NCBI RefSeq assembly: GCF_039536745.1
Contig: NZ_BAAAZE010000014.1
Location: forward strand, 1-64,000
Direction: 5' to 3'
Source of the DNA: Actimicrobium antarcticum
Lineage (GTDB): Bacteria > Pseudomonadota > Gammaproteobacteria > Burkholderiales > Burkholderiaceae_D
Length of the DNA: 64,000 bases
In this document: piece by piece, positions 1-8,471 of the stretch
Numbering within the stretch: the first letter of the stretch is position 1
Layout: each line of letters begins with the position of its first letter
The notes under the pieces: model-generated
What the model saw: only the letters and a program-made list of their open reading frames with translations
The model's database searches: none
What the model was told of the DNA's origin: nothing
Position numbers and translations under genes: made by a program

Positions 1-101
1 GCTTCGCGCTAAATCTCGTATTCGTTAAAAGTAGCACTGGTCAAGACGTTGCTCGTGAGGCGCTTACGATTGCAACGGCATCCGAAGATGGAGTGTTGAG
101 C

Positions 102-630
102 ATGGAAGCAGCCCCACGCATGGTCATCATCATCGCCGGCCCGAACGGTGCCGAAAAGACCACGTTCGCACGCGAATTTCTCCCGAGAGAAGCTGCATGT
201 CCGGTGTTCGTCAATGCCGACCTGATCGCAGCAGGACTGGCGCCATTTGCACCGGAGACGGCCGCATTGCAAGCCGGGCGTCTGATGCTTCAGGAACTTG
301 CGCGCCACTTCACCGCTCACACCAGTTTTGCATTTGAAACGACGCTTTCAGGTCGGGGCTATCTGCGCCAGATTAGAAAATGGCAAAAAAACTGGCTATC
401 GCGTTAAACTTATTTCTCTGCAATTAGCCAGTGCAGAAGAAGCCATCGCTTGCGTGGCGCAAAGGGTCAAGCAAGGCGGCCATCACATCCCCGAAGACGT
501 GATTCGTCGCCGCTTTGTCGCTGGAAAAAACAATTTTGAGCAACTCTATGCACCTGTCGTAGACGCTTGGGCTTTATATGACAATGCCGGCTCCGTACCG
601 GCGCTCATCGACTGGAGCGAACGACCATGA
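102..630 (+). pseudogene. Zeta-toxin-like P-loop kinase, frameshifted
   Basis: The two reading frames joined here make one protein of the zeta-toxin/UDP-N-acetylglucosamine kinase-like P-loop family. The first part (to about base 391) has the nucleotide-binding start MVIIIAGPNGAEKTT and the FETTLSG strand. The second part continues with TGYRVKLISL and the IPEDVIRRRF segment typical of the C-terminal half. The frame changes in a run of seven A at 385-391; six A would restore one frame. The Walker A loop also reads GPNGAEKT instead of the expected GPNGAGKT, so a residue needed for phosphate binding is changed. Start choices are GTG 93, ATG 102 or ATG 120. With two independent lesions the gene is probably inactive, although the frameshift alone could be a sequencing error in the homopolymer. 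Confidence 0.75.
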
Positions 631-812
631 ACAAACAGCCCATTGAGCAAGCTCGGGATCGCGATTTGCGCCTCTCACAAGTCGCCCTGCAACGCGCAGC
701 GCATCGTGCACATGACCTGGCAAAAACGACTGGCACAACGATCGTCGTCAGCCATGACGGCGTCATCGAACACCTCAATCCCGAGCCCAGGGAAGATACG
801 ACTCAAAAATAA
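627..812 (+). CDS. Short partner protein of the zeta-like kinase
   Basis: This 61-residue protein starts with an ATG that overlaps the TGA of the broken kinase (ATGA), so the two were translationally coupled. The sequence is charged and mostly helical up to about residue 35, then has a short TTIVVSHDGVIEHLNP strand-turn segment. Small proteins of this shape commonly follow zeta-like kinases in proteobacteria and are assumed to be antitoxins, but no known fold is recognisable here. The reading frame is intact although its partner is broken, which fits an antitoxin outliving its toxin. The function is inferred only from position. Confidence 0.55.
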   Translation: MNKQPIEQARDRDLRLSQVALQRAAHRAHDLAKTTGTTIVVSHDGVIEHLNPEPREDTTQK

Positions 813-819
813 ACACGAT

Positions 820-866
820 GATTGAATATCCTTGTGTCGGCGGTTCGATTCCGCCCCGGGCCACGA
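820..866 (+). other. 3' fragment of tRNA-Phe, likely att scar
   Basis: These 47 bases match the 3' half of a beta-proteobacterial tRNA-Phe(GAA) gene, from the anticodon stem-loop through the T arm (GGTTCGATTCC) to the acceptor strand CCCGGGCCA. The final CCA is degraded to CGA and the anticodon loop reads GAATA rather than GAAAA. No 5' half is present upstream. A lone tRNA 3' end is the normal product of site-specific integration by a tyrosine recombinase, so this is read as the distal attachment scar of an element. The toxin genes at 102-812 lie on one side. The intact tRNA-Phe is outside the window. Confidence 0.8.
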
Positions 867-1430
867 ATAAAATCAAGGGCTTAGCTTCTGCCAGGTCCTT
901 TTTTCCTTACTACAATTCTCCTTTATTTCTACAGATAGCCGCACGCCCACAGCGTTTGGATCGTCCACATGCCAACGCGGCATGTAACGGGTATCTGGCA
1001 AAACACTACGCTTTTTAAGCATTGGAGCGTAGCCATGCGCTGCACCCCAAGGACGCCTTGACTACGAATTACTACGCCGCAGGCACCTCTGGTCATCGCA
1101 TAACGACCATTACGCGCAACCGTAAGTTCATCGCGTACACAAATCACAAATTCAACGCGAGGACACCATGTCTAAGCAAACGCTGAATAAAGCCGATTCC
1201 AAGAATGAAAATGGCTGATTACCCCTCCAGCAAATCTTATTCTCGAAAAAGTGGATGCAAAGCCGAAGAAACTGGGAACTGGACGACATGGTGTTTTTGA
1301 ACCCTGAGCGAAAGCAGGTTGGATGACGGCTGAGGCGACAACTACCTTGCTGACACAAACCGTGAAATTAGTCATCTTCATTCTTGGATTCGACTTTATT
1401 CAGTGGTTCCTTAACAAATTTTCTCGATAT
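867..1430. other. Accessory intergenic region with gene remnants
   Basis: No intact gene is recognised in this stretch. A hairpin with 7-bp arms (ACATGCC, loop AACGC, GGCATGT) lies at 967-985. From ATG 1168 a 16-codon frame ends at TGA. A single-base shift would extend it to TGA at 1305-1307, giving about 46 residues ending KKLGTGRHGVFEP, so it may be a broken small gene. Nothing here resembles a known RNA gene. The position between a tRNA-Phe scar and a toxin-antitoxin pair suggests decayed mobile DNA. Confidence 0.35.
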
Positions 1431-1757
1431 TTATTTGCTCATCAATCTGCCATAAAGAAGCGTGGCAAAGTCTCTGTTTGTGGCAACAAACATATGCACA
1501 AAAATTTCCTCCCCTTTTATCTGATAAATGACTGTAGTTTTCCCTACCAGACGTTGGCGGTAATGAACAAGACCAATCGCTTCAATTTCTTCAGGAACGA
1601 ATCCAGCCAGAGGCATATCGGCTATTTGCTTGAACATCGTCTTGAAGTCTGCTTCAACGGCCTTCCAGACCTGATCGCCGAATGTTCTTTTCTCATAACC
1701 GCGTATTTCACGATAGTCATCCTTGGCATAAGCGAGGACCTGGAGTTTGTAGCTCAT
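1431..1757 (-). CDS. RelE/ParE-family toxin
   Basis: This is a 108-residue protein of the RelE/ParE toxin superfamily. It opens with YKLQVLAYAKDDYREIRGYEKRTFG and contains a basic VHYRQRLVGKTTVIYQIKGEEIFVHMF core. The C-terminal pattern of strands is typical of ParE-like folds that poison gyrase or ribosome-bound mRNA; which of the two cannot be told from sequence. Its ATG overlaps the stop of the upstream antitoxin gene by one base (TAATG), so the pair is an antitoxin-first operon with coupled translation. Length is normal and the frame is intact. Confidence 0.8.
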   Translation of the reverse strand: MSYKLQVLAYAKDDYREIRGYEKRTFGDQVWKAVEADFKTMFKQIADMPLAGFVPEEIEAIGLVHYRQRLVGKTTVIYQIKGEEIFVHMFVATNRDFATLLYGRLMSK

Positions 1758-2029
1758 TACTGATTTTCCTTGTCCATCTCAGCAAAGAAAGAATCGGCAT
1801 CCTGGAACTTACCTTCTTCAATTTGTTTATTACCCAGCGCGAGGATTTTTAGTAATGCCATCGTTTCCTGCTGCTTCTGGTAGCTGTCGATGCCCATGAC
1901 AACCATCTTTGCTTCCCCATTCTGCGTAATGATCAACGGGTCGCGGTGATTCTCGCTGAAATCCCTGGCAATCTCAGCCGCGTTTGCTTTCAGGAATGAG
2001 ATGGGTTTGATTTGTTCGGAAAGCTTCAT
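1757..2029 (-). CDS. Phd/YefM-family antitoxin
   Basis: A 90-residue protein with the Phd/YefM signature: an N-terminal LSEQIKPISFLKANAAEIARDF segment, followed by PLIITQNGEAKMVVMGIDSYQ. This is the DNA-binding dimer half, and the acidic C-terminal tail (KFQDADSFFAEMDKENQ) would wrap the toxin. The start is placed at ATG 2029 because the protein family begins there; an upstream in-frame extension to 2110 looks non-coding. It forms an operon with the RelE-like toxin and by family analogy represses their common promoter, which should lie upstream of 2029. Confidence 0.85.
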   Translation of the reverse strand: MKLSEQIKPISFLKANAAEIARDFSENHRDPLIITQNGEAKMVVMGIDSYQKQQETMALLKILALGNKQIEEGKFQDADSFFAEMDKENQ

Positions 2030-2423
2030 GATCGATCCTGATCGGTGATTGGAACCAGGTCCAACTATAGTCAGAATATGGTTCTGTCGCGAGGCGCCGC
2101 GGCTGTCCAAGCCAAATTTTCGGCGGTGGAATAATCACCTGTTCTGTGGCGCCATTTTTCCACCACCAAATTGATCCGATGAACAGCACATAACGCCAGC
2201 CATCACCAGGTGGCATTTTTGTTTCTGAAACTTGAATGCAATCTCTTTGCGGTCTCGACACACTGCCAGGGTGGTTATTACATTTCTTAAACTGCGAGTC
2301 GGCGTGCCCGCCTGGTCCAGACCGAAGCCCGACAACAAGTCCCCGGCGTGCAGGAACGGAAGTGCCAATCCATCACCGCGAATCTGCACCCAGCACCGAA
2401 CAGCGTTACAACCAGACCCATTT
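2030..2423. other. Intergenic region, no gene recognised
   Basis: This stretch lies between the antitoxin gene start and the end of phnX. Open frames on both strands are short and have no recognisable family. It should contain the toxin-antitoxin promoter near 2030-2100 and a 3' untranslated region for the phosphonate operon, but I see no clear terminator hairpin. Confidence 0.3.
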
Positions 2424-3236
2424 TCAGGGACGCTCCCCTGCCGCCAGACGACGTTCAATATCCGTCAGAACCGGAGCCAGGTCCGCCACGCTATCGATCA
2501 CGTAATGCGCACCTGCAGCGTCAAATGCCGGTGTCACCTTGCTGCGGATGGCAGCCAACTGCGCTGGCGTGGCGGCCTGGTATTGCGCCAGCGTCAAGCC
2601 AGCCGGGCTACCCGAGAGCGCCAAACCCACCGTCCACATACCGGCGCTCACGCCTTCGGAAATGCCCGGCAGCGTGTCATCGACCTTGACGCAATGGGCG
2701 ACGTCGCCGACCTTGAGTTCGAGCACGCATTGCAGCGCCATCCAGGGACCGGGGCGCGCGCCGGCGGCCAGGTCGTCGGCGCACACGGTGCAATCCGGGC
2801 GGTAGCCTTTGGCTGCAGCTTCCACCATTAGCCGGTCCATGACCTGGCGCGGATAGCCGGTGGTCGAGCCGATTTTCAGACCCTGCTGGCGTAGTGCTGC
2901 CACGGTGTCCTGCGCGCCCGGAATGAGGTCGCTGTGCGCGCCCACGCGCGCCACTTGCAGGGGCAAAAAAGTGCGGTAAATGTGGTCGATATCGTCGTGG
3001 CCCATGGGCTTGCCAAACTGGGCTTGCCAGCGCGCGCCGATCACCGGGTCGTTGCCCAGGGCTTCAATGTGCTGCCACTTGCCAAGACCCATGGGGCCAC
3101 GTGCGTCGTCGAGCGTCAACGTGAAATCGAAGGCAGCAGCGAAGGCATCGACAAAAATCTGCGTGGGAGCGAACGAACCAAAATCGACGATGGTGCCGGC
3201 CCAGTCAAAAATTACGGCTTCGAGCATGTGTTTCAT
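2424..3236 (-). CDS. phnX: Phosphonoacetaldehyde hydrolase
   Basis: PhnX cleaves the C-P bond of phosphonoacetaldehyde, giving acetaldehyde and phosphate, in the cytoplasm. The 270-residue protein is a HAD-superfamily member with the nucleophile motif FDWAGT (Asp11). The cap-domain lysine that forms the Schiff base with substrate is Lys53 in ARGPMGLGKWQHI. The acidic motif VKVDDTLPGISEG is near residue 180. It is the last gene of the minus-strand AEP operon, 13 to 28 bases after the FAD oxidase gene. ATGs at 3251, 3236 and 3227 are all possible; none has a strong ribosome binding site, and 3236 best matches family length. Confidence 0.93.
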   Translation of the reverse strand: MKHMLEAVIFDWAGTIVDFGSFAPTQIFVDAFAAAFDFTLTLDDARGPMGLGKWQHIEALGNDPVIGARWQAQFGKPMGHDDIDHIYRTFLPLQVARVGAHSDLIPGAQDTVAALRQQGLKIGSTTGYPRQVMDRLMVEAAAKGYRPDCTVCADDLAAGARPGPWMALQCVLELKVGDVAHCVKVDDTLPGISEGVSAGMWTVGLALSGSPAGLTLAQYQAATPAQLAAIRSKVTPAFDAAGAHYVIDSVADLAPVLTDIERRLAAGERP

Positions 3237-3264
3237 GTGAGTGTGTTCCATGTAGTGGTTCAAA

Positions 3265-4488
3265 TTAACCGGTGGATTTGGTGGCACGCGCATGGGCGCA
3301 GGCCTGGAGAAAAGCGGGATCAAAAGGGTCGATCTGCAAAGCGCGCGCCGGATCGAGGCGGCGGGCATCCACAAACGGCGTGTCGCCGCAAATCAGCTCG
3401 GCGATCAGTCGCCCGACCCCGGCGGAATAGGTGATGCCCGATCCGTTGCAACCGCTCGCCACCAGCAAACCGCTGATGCTGTCGCTGGCGCCCACAATGG
3501 GTTGCCCGTCCGGCGTGTAATTGCTCGGACCGGTGATGTAGTGCGCAATGCCCAGCCGTTCCAGCGCAGGAAAGTAGCGGCAAAGGGGCGCGAACGCCTG
3601 CGCCAGATTGTCCCAGCCGTCCGGGTCGGCCATGTCATAGACAAAGCCTTGCAGGTTCTCGGGCAAGTCTTGCGGAGACACCACGACGGGCGCGCTTTCA
3701 CGCACGCCGAACAGCAGTGCACCCACTTCCGGTCGGGCATAGGCACGGATGTCGCTCATGAACACGATGGGGCCGCCGGGGTTCAGTTCTGGCGCGCGCC
3801 CGGTGATCCAGTACTGGCTGCGCACGGGAGCCATGGGCAACGGCAAGCTGAGCGGGACGCTGAGCAAATTACTCCAGGCGCCGGCAGCGTTCACCACCGT
3901 GCGCGCAGGCAGCACGGTACCGTCTTCAAGCGCGACACCGGTCACTGCACCTGACAGGTGCCGGATGTGCGCCACACGGGTATCGACTCGCAGCCGGACG
4001 CCCATCTGCTGAGCACCGCGCAAGTAGGCGCTGGACAGCAAGTAGGGGTCCACGACGCACTCATCCGGAAAGTATGTCGCCACATCAAACGCCGCGGGAG
4101 CCAGCCAGGGCGACCGGGCCAGCACCTGTGCCTGGTCCAGCCACTGCCCCCGGATGCCTGCCGCCGTGCACGTAGCCAGCATCTGCGCCAGCGCCGGTTG
4201 CTGAGCCAGCGGTCCGATATGCAGCGCACCGACGCGGTGGCAGCCGACGTCTTCACTAAAACCGGTCTTGAGCAGCTTGATGGCGGCCAGTGTTTCACCC
4301 GCCAGCGCTTGCAGGACCGGGTCGGCGCGCACCTGCGTGACCAGGCCCGCCGCCCGACTGGTGGCGCCACTGGCCGGAGGCTGTCGATCCACAATCAGCA
4401 CCCGCCGCCCCAGGCCCCGGCGCCCCAGAGACCAGGCAATGGCCGCGCCAAAAATCCCGCAGCCAATGATCAGAATATCGCGATGCAT
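3265..4488 (-). CDS. FAD-dependent amine oxidase of AEP operon
   Basis: This 407-residue protein belongs to the DAO (glycine oxidase/DadA-like) flavoprotein family. The N-terminus has the dinucleotide-binding motif IIGCGIFGAAIA, then ATSRAAGLVTQ. The C-terminal FAD-binding segment is YTPDGQPIVGASDSISGLLVASGCNGSGITYSAG. The start at ATG 4488 is supported by the Shine-Dalgarno AGGAG eight bases upstream. It lies between phnW and phnX, so oxidation of AEP or N-methyl-AEP to phosphonoacetaldehyde is the likely job. FAD enzymes with that activity are known from other AEP clusters. Substrate assignment is inferred from neighbours; sarcosine- or glycine-oxidase activity is the alternative. Confidence 0.8.
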   Translation of the reverse strand: MHRDILIIGCGIFGAAIAWSLGRRGLGRRVLIVDRQPPASGATSRAAGLVTQVRADPVLQALAGETLAAIKLLKTGFSEDVGCHRVGALHIGPLAQQPALAQMLATCTAAGIRGQWLDQAQVLARSPWLAPAAFDVATYFPDECVVDPYLLSSAYLRGAQQMGVRLRVDTRVAHIRHLSGAVTGVALEDGTVLPARTVVNAAGAWSNLLSVPLSLPLPMAPVRSQYWITGRAPELNPGGPIVFMSDIRAYARPEVGALLFGVRESAPVVVSPQDLPENLQGFVYDMADPDGWDNLAQAFAPLCRYFPALERLGIAHYITGPSNYTPDGQPIVGASDSISGLLVASGCNGSGITYSAGVGRLIAELICGDTPFVDARRLDPARALQIDPFDPAFLQACAHARATKSTG

Positions 4489-4505
4489 GGTGTACTCCTG
4501 CTGGC

Positions 4506-5651
4506 TCAGACGACCGCCATTGCGTCCGTTGCACCCCTTGCACCCATGACGCCCATCGCGGCCAGCGTCGCTGCGATGGCGTCCACCACATGCACCAGAT
4601 CCTGCGGCGTGAGGGCACCGATGCAACCGACCCGGAAGGTCTCGATCCGGGTGAGTTTGCCGGGGTAGAGGATGAAGCCGCGTTCGCGTACGCCCTGATA
4701 AAAAGTCTGAAAGTCGTAGGCCGCGTGCTGTGGCGCATGGAACGTGACGATGATGGGCGCCTGGAACTGAGCGGCCACATACGGGAGCAAACCCAGCCGC
4801 GCCATGCCTTGTGTCAGGGCCGCGCAATTGGCACGGTAACGCGCACCGCGCACGGCCTGACCGCCCTCTTCCTGGTATTGGGCCAGCGCTTCGTGCAGCG
4901 CCACCACCACATGCGTGGGCGGAGTAAAGCGCCACTGCGTGGTCTTCTGCATGTAGATCCACTGGTCATGCAAGTCCATCGCCAGCGAATGGCTGTTGCC
5001 GGCACTGGCGGCCAGCTTGTCGCGCGCCGCAATCACAAAGCCGATGCCCGGCACGCCTTCGAGGCACTTGCCGGAGGCGGCAATCAGGGCGTCAAACGGC
5101 ATGGTGCGCACGTCGATCTCAATCGCTGCGAACGAACTCATGGCGTCGATGATCAGGCCACGCTGCTGGCGCGCGACGGCAGCGGCGATCTCCGGTAGCG
5201 GATTCAGGATGCCGGTGCCGGTTTCGCAATGAACCAGCGCCACGTGGCTGATGTCCGGGTCGGCCATCAGTGCGGACTCGATTGCCAGCGGATCAAACGG
5301 GCAGTTCTCGGCGGTAGGCAACTCCACGGCCTCGCGCCCGAGAATTTTTAGAATTTTCAGGATGCGCGCGCAGTACGCGCCATTGTTGGGCACCAGTACC
5401 TTGGCACCACGTGGCACCAGCGTGCCCAGCGCCGCTTCGACCGAGAACGTGCCCGAGCCTTGCAAAGGGACACAGACATGCGTCTCAGCGCCGTGGACGA
5501 TGTCTACCAGTTGCCGGCACACCTCGGCGGTGATGTGATTGAAGGCGGCGTCCCATGAACCCCAGTCATGCAGCATGGCCTGCTTGGTGCGCAGACTGGT
5601 GGTCAGCGGGCCGGGGGTCAGCAAGAGCGGGTCGCGGTCTATGGCATGCAT
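4506..5651 (-). CDS. phnW: 2-aminoethylphosphonate--pyruvate transaminase
   Basis: PhnW transfers the amino group of AEP to pyruvate, giving phosphonoacetaldehyde and alanine. The 381-residue fold-type I PLP enzyme begins LLLTPGPLTTS and contains LQGSGTFSVEAALGTLVP. The PLP lysine is Lys195 in AASGKCLEGVPGIGFV and the cofactor aspartate is in LIIDAMSSF. The C-terminal GFILYPGKL motif is also present. Residues 97-104 read ILKILKIL, a short tandem duplication in the helix after NGAYCAR. The C-terminal tail is Ala/Met-rich. The gene is 18 bases downstream of the permease and 17 bases upstream of the FAD oxidase. Confidence 0.95.
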   Translation of the reverse strand: MHAIDRDPLLLTPGPLTTSLRTKQAMLHDWGSWDAAFNHITAEVCRQLVDIVHGAETHVCVPLQGSGTFSVEAALGTLVPRGAKVLVPNNGAYCARILKILKILGREAVELPTAENCPFDPLAIESALMADPDISHVALVHCETGTGILNPLPEIAAAVARQQRGLIIDAMSSFAAIEIDVRTMPFDALIAASGKCLEGVPGIGFVIAARDKLAASAGNSHSLAMDLHDQWIYMQKTTQWRFTPPTHVVVALHEALAQYQEEGGQAVRGARYRANCAALTQGMARLGLLPYVAAQFQAPIIVTFHAPQHAAYDFQTFYQGVRERGFILYPGKLTRIETFRVGCIGALTPQDLVHVVDAIAATLAAMGVMGARGATDAMAVV

Positions 5652-5669
5652 GGTGTGATTCCTTGAAAG

Positions 5670-7352
5670 TTAACGGGTGAGCTGGCGCCAGGCCTGGTGG
5701 CGGCGCAGCAGAAAGTGGGTGGCGACGGAATACAGGACGCTCACCGAAATGGTGGTCAGCACGATCAGCGTGGCCATCGCGGCGGCAGGTCCCAGGTCGC
5801 CGGATTCATCCAGATGCAGGATGGAGACTGATGCCGGCATGTTCCCCGGCGCGTACAGGAACACCAGCGCCGACACCGTGGTCATGGCGTTGATGAACAG
5901 GTAGCGCGCAATCTCCAGCACGGTGGGCAGACAGATCGGCAACGTCACACGCCAAAAAGTCGTCGCCTGCGACACCCGCAGCGAGGCCGATACCGATTCG
6001 AATTCACGGTCGATGCTTTTCAGGGCGGTCAGTGCGCTCAGGTGGCAGGACGTGTAGTAATGCACGACATTGGCCAGCACCATGATGGCCAGCGTCTGGT
6101 ACAGGCCGTTGAGCGGATTGCCGGGAGCATTGAAAAACAGGATGTAGCCGATGCCCAGCACCAGCCCCGGCACGCCCATCGGCAAGGTGGCAAGGATGCG
6201 AATCAGCGGTCGCAGCCAGCCCGGTCCGGTGTGGGTTTTTTCGACCAGGTACGCGGTCACAAAAATGAAGGGGGTTCCGACCAGCGCCGTCAGTGCGCCG
6301 ATGGTCAAACTGTTGAGGTAGGCGTCGAGTACCCCGGCCTCGGCCAGACCGTACAGGTAATGGTTCAGCGTCAGTTCCAGGTTGTAGGGCCAAAAGCGCA
6401 CCACGGAGGTATAAGCCGCCATGCCCAGCATGGCCAGCATGACGGTGCCGATCACGCCGCAATACACCAGCAAGGCCAGATCGCGGCGCAGATCAGGCCG
6501 TGGCACATACGGTACGGCGCGCGCACTGAGACTGGCGTGCTGCTTGCGCTGTATGGTCCAGTCGGCGGCAAACGCCAGCAACACCGGCGCCAGTAGCAGC
6601 AAGGCCACCACAGCGCCACGCCCGAAGTTGTGCATGCCCACCACCTGAATGTAGATTTCCACCGCCAGAACAGGGAAGTTACCCCCGATCACTTTGGGTA
6701 TGCCAAATTCGCTCACCGAATACGAGAACACGACCAGCGCTGCGCTGATCAATCCGTACTTTGCACCGGGCAAGGTGATGGTCCTGAACTTGCGCCAGCG
6801 TGATGCCCCCAGCGCGTCGGCGGCCTCATACAGACGGCCATCGGTAGTGGCCAGCGCCACCACCAGCAACATCAGGGCATGCGGAAAACTGGCGTACACC
6901 GTGGCCATGGTGATGCCTATCGGGCCATATACCGAGTGCTCGCCCAGCCAGCTTTTCAGGACGCCCTGCGTGCCAAACCATTGAATGAAGGCAATCGCAC
7001 CCACCAGCGACGGCCCGGCCAGCGCCGACAAACCGACAATGCGCCACGCGCCGGTCAACGGCAGACACGCGCGTTGCAGGGCGTAGGCATAGACAAACGC
7101 CAGCGGCACCGTGATCAGTGTCACCAGCGTCGCCACCCACAGGGTGTTCCAGGTTGCCGTGGCGACACCCGGCGTATTGGCAAAGTCGACAAACCGCAAC
7201 AAACTCCAATGCCCCTGGTCGTCCAGCACGCTACCGATCAGTAACGTGCACAGCGGCGCCAGCATGAAAACGCACAATGCCAGCGCACTCAGGAGCAGCA
7301 ATCCGGCAGGCCAGCTGACTACCCCGTTGCGCGGGGAACTCGCCATATTCAT
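5670..7352 (-). CDS. AEP ABC transporter permease (fused double domain)
   Basis: This 560-residue inner-membrane protein has two binding-protein-dependent transport permease halves, as in iron(III)-type FbpB transporters. The first half has hydrophobic segments from about residues 14-40 and the coupling-loop motif EAADALGASRWRKFRTITLP. The second half has EFESVSASLRVSQATTFWRVTLP. The arrangement corresponds to the PhnU2-type permeases of AEP importers found in Burkholderiales phosphonate loci. Its ATG overlaps the TGA of the ATPase gene (ATGA), so translation is coupled. AEP is the likely substrate because of the phnW-phnX context. Confidence 0.88.
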   Translation of the reverse strand: MNMASSPRNGVVSWPAGLLLLSALALCVFMLAPLCTLLIGSVLDDQGHWSLLRFVDFANTPGVATATWNTLWVATLVTLITVPLAFVYAYALQRACLPLTGAWRIVGLSALAGPSLVGAIAFIQWFGTQGVLKSWLGEHSVYGPIGITMATVYASFPHALMLLVVALATTDGRLYEAADALGASRWRKFRTITLPGAKYGLISAALVVFSYSVSEFGIPKVIGGNFPVLAVEIYIQVVGMHNFGRGAVVALLLLAPVLLAFAADWTIQRKQHASLSARAVPYVPRPDLRRDLALLVYCGVIGTVMLAMLGMAAYTSVVRFWPYNLELTLNHYLYGLAEAGVLDAYLNSLTIGALTALVGTPFIFVTAYLVEKTHTGPGWLRPLIRILATLPMGVPGLVLGIGYILFFNAPGNPLNGLYQTLAIMVLANVVHYYTSCHLSALTALKSIDREFESVSASLRVSQATTFWRVTLPICLPTVLEIARYLFINAMTTVSALVFLYAPGNMPASVSILHLDESGDLGPAAAMATLIVLTTISVSVLYSVATHFLLRRHQAWRQLTR

Positions 7353-8428
7353 GTGGATGACGTCATCGGGCGCAGACGTTCGGCAGGAATACTGACGCGC
7401 AGCAGCGCACCCGGATGGATGGAACTCCCCTCCAGATAGTTACTGGAAAATTGTGCCACCAGCGGTTTGCGCTGATCCATGTCGGTATCGAGCGTGACGA
7501 GGTAACTTGAGCCCATGAATTCAGACTTGCTCACCGTGGCAGTGAAGCTGTTTTCGGGTGTGTCGGTGATGGCGTGCAGGCCGATGTCTTCCGGGCGGAC
7601 ATAAAAGCGCGGGGCAGCAACGTCCACGGCGGCACTGGCACAGCGCAAGCGCACCTTGCCGAACAAAAAGTTACCCTGCGCCTGCGACGTGGCCTCCAGC
7701 AGATTGCCCCGGCCGATGAAGTCCGCCACAAAATCATTGCAGGGCGCGCGGTAAATCTCCTGCGGGGTTCCGATCTGCTGAATGCGGCCACTGTTCATGA
7801 CGACAATGCGATCGGCCATCGACAGCGCTTCTTCCTGGTCGTGCGTCACCATCAGCGTGGTGATGCCGAGTCTGGATTGCAGTTGCCTGATTTCAGAACG
7901 CAGACGCACACGCTCGATGGCGTCCAGCGCCGACAACGGTTCATCAAGCAGCAACAGGTGCGGTGATGTGGCCAGTGCGCGCGCCAGGGCCACACGCTGC
8001 TGTTGCCCCCCGGACAACTGGGTGGGATATTTTTGCTCGCACCCGGGCAAACCGACCAGGTCCAGCATGTCGGCCACGCGCTGTAGCGCCCCCACCGCTC
8101 CCGCCACGCCGATCTTGCGACGACTGTTGAGGCCGTAGGCGATGTTGTCAGCCACGCTCAGGTTGGGAAACAGAGCGTAGGACTGAAACACGATCCCGTA
8201 ATCCCGCTGCGCCGGCGACGCATGCGAGATGTCGTGACCCGCATGCATGATCTCGCCACTGTCCTGGCGCTCCAGCCCGGCAATGGTGCGCAATAACGTG
8301 GTTTTGCCGCAGCCGGACGGCCCCAGCAACACCACGAACTCGCCCTGCGCGACGCTCAGATCGATACGATCGAGTGCGGTGAAGCTCCCAAAACGCTTAC
8401 TTAGTTGCTTAATTTCAAGATGCGCCAT
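7349..8428 (-). CDS. AEP ABC transporter ATP-binding protein
   Basis: A 359-residue ABC ATPase of the CysA/PotA/FbpC group. It has Walker A LLGPSGCGKTTLLR, signature LSGGQQQRVALARAL, Walker B LLLLDEPLSALD and the switch histidine in TLMVTHDQEEAL. Beyond about residue 240 a TOBE-like regulatory domain follows (FYVRPEDIGLHAI and later strands). It energises import through the double-domain permease encoded immediately downstream. A ribosome binding site GGAAAGGAT precedes ATG 8428. It corresponds to the PhnT2 type of AEP transporter ATPase. Confidence 0.9.
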   Translation of the reverse strand: MAHLEIKQLSKRFGSFTALDRIDLSVAQGEFVVLLGPSGCGKTTLLRTIAGLERQDSGEIMHAGHDISHASPAQRDYGIVFQSYALFPNLSVADNIAYGLNSRRKIGVAGAVGALQRVADMLDLVGLPGCEQKYPTQLSGGQQQRVALARALATSPHLLLLDEPLSALDAIERVRLRSEIRQLQSRLGITTLMVTHDQEEALSMADRIVVMNSGRIQQIGTPQEIYRAPCNDFVADFIGRGNLLEATSQAQGNFLFGKVRLRCASAAVDVAAPRFYVRPEDIGLHAITDTPENSFTATVSKSEFMGSSYLVTLDTDMDQRKPLVAQFSSNYLEGSSIHPGALLRVSIPAERLRPMTSST

Positions 8429-8471
8429 GGCAGATCATCCTTTCCAATGCTTCGCAGGACAAAAAGTGCCG

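Noticed and set aside
1974..2261. Minus-strand frame upstream of the Phd antitoxin as a separate gene
   Set aside because: It overlaps the antitoxin start and its promoter region, has no family match and no ribosome binding site.
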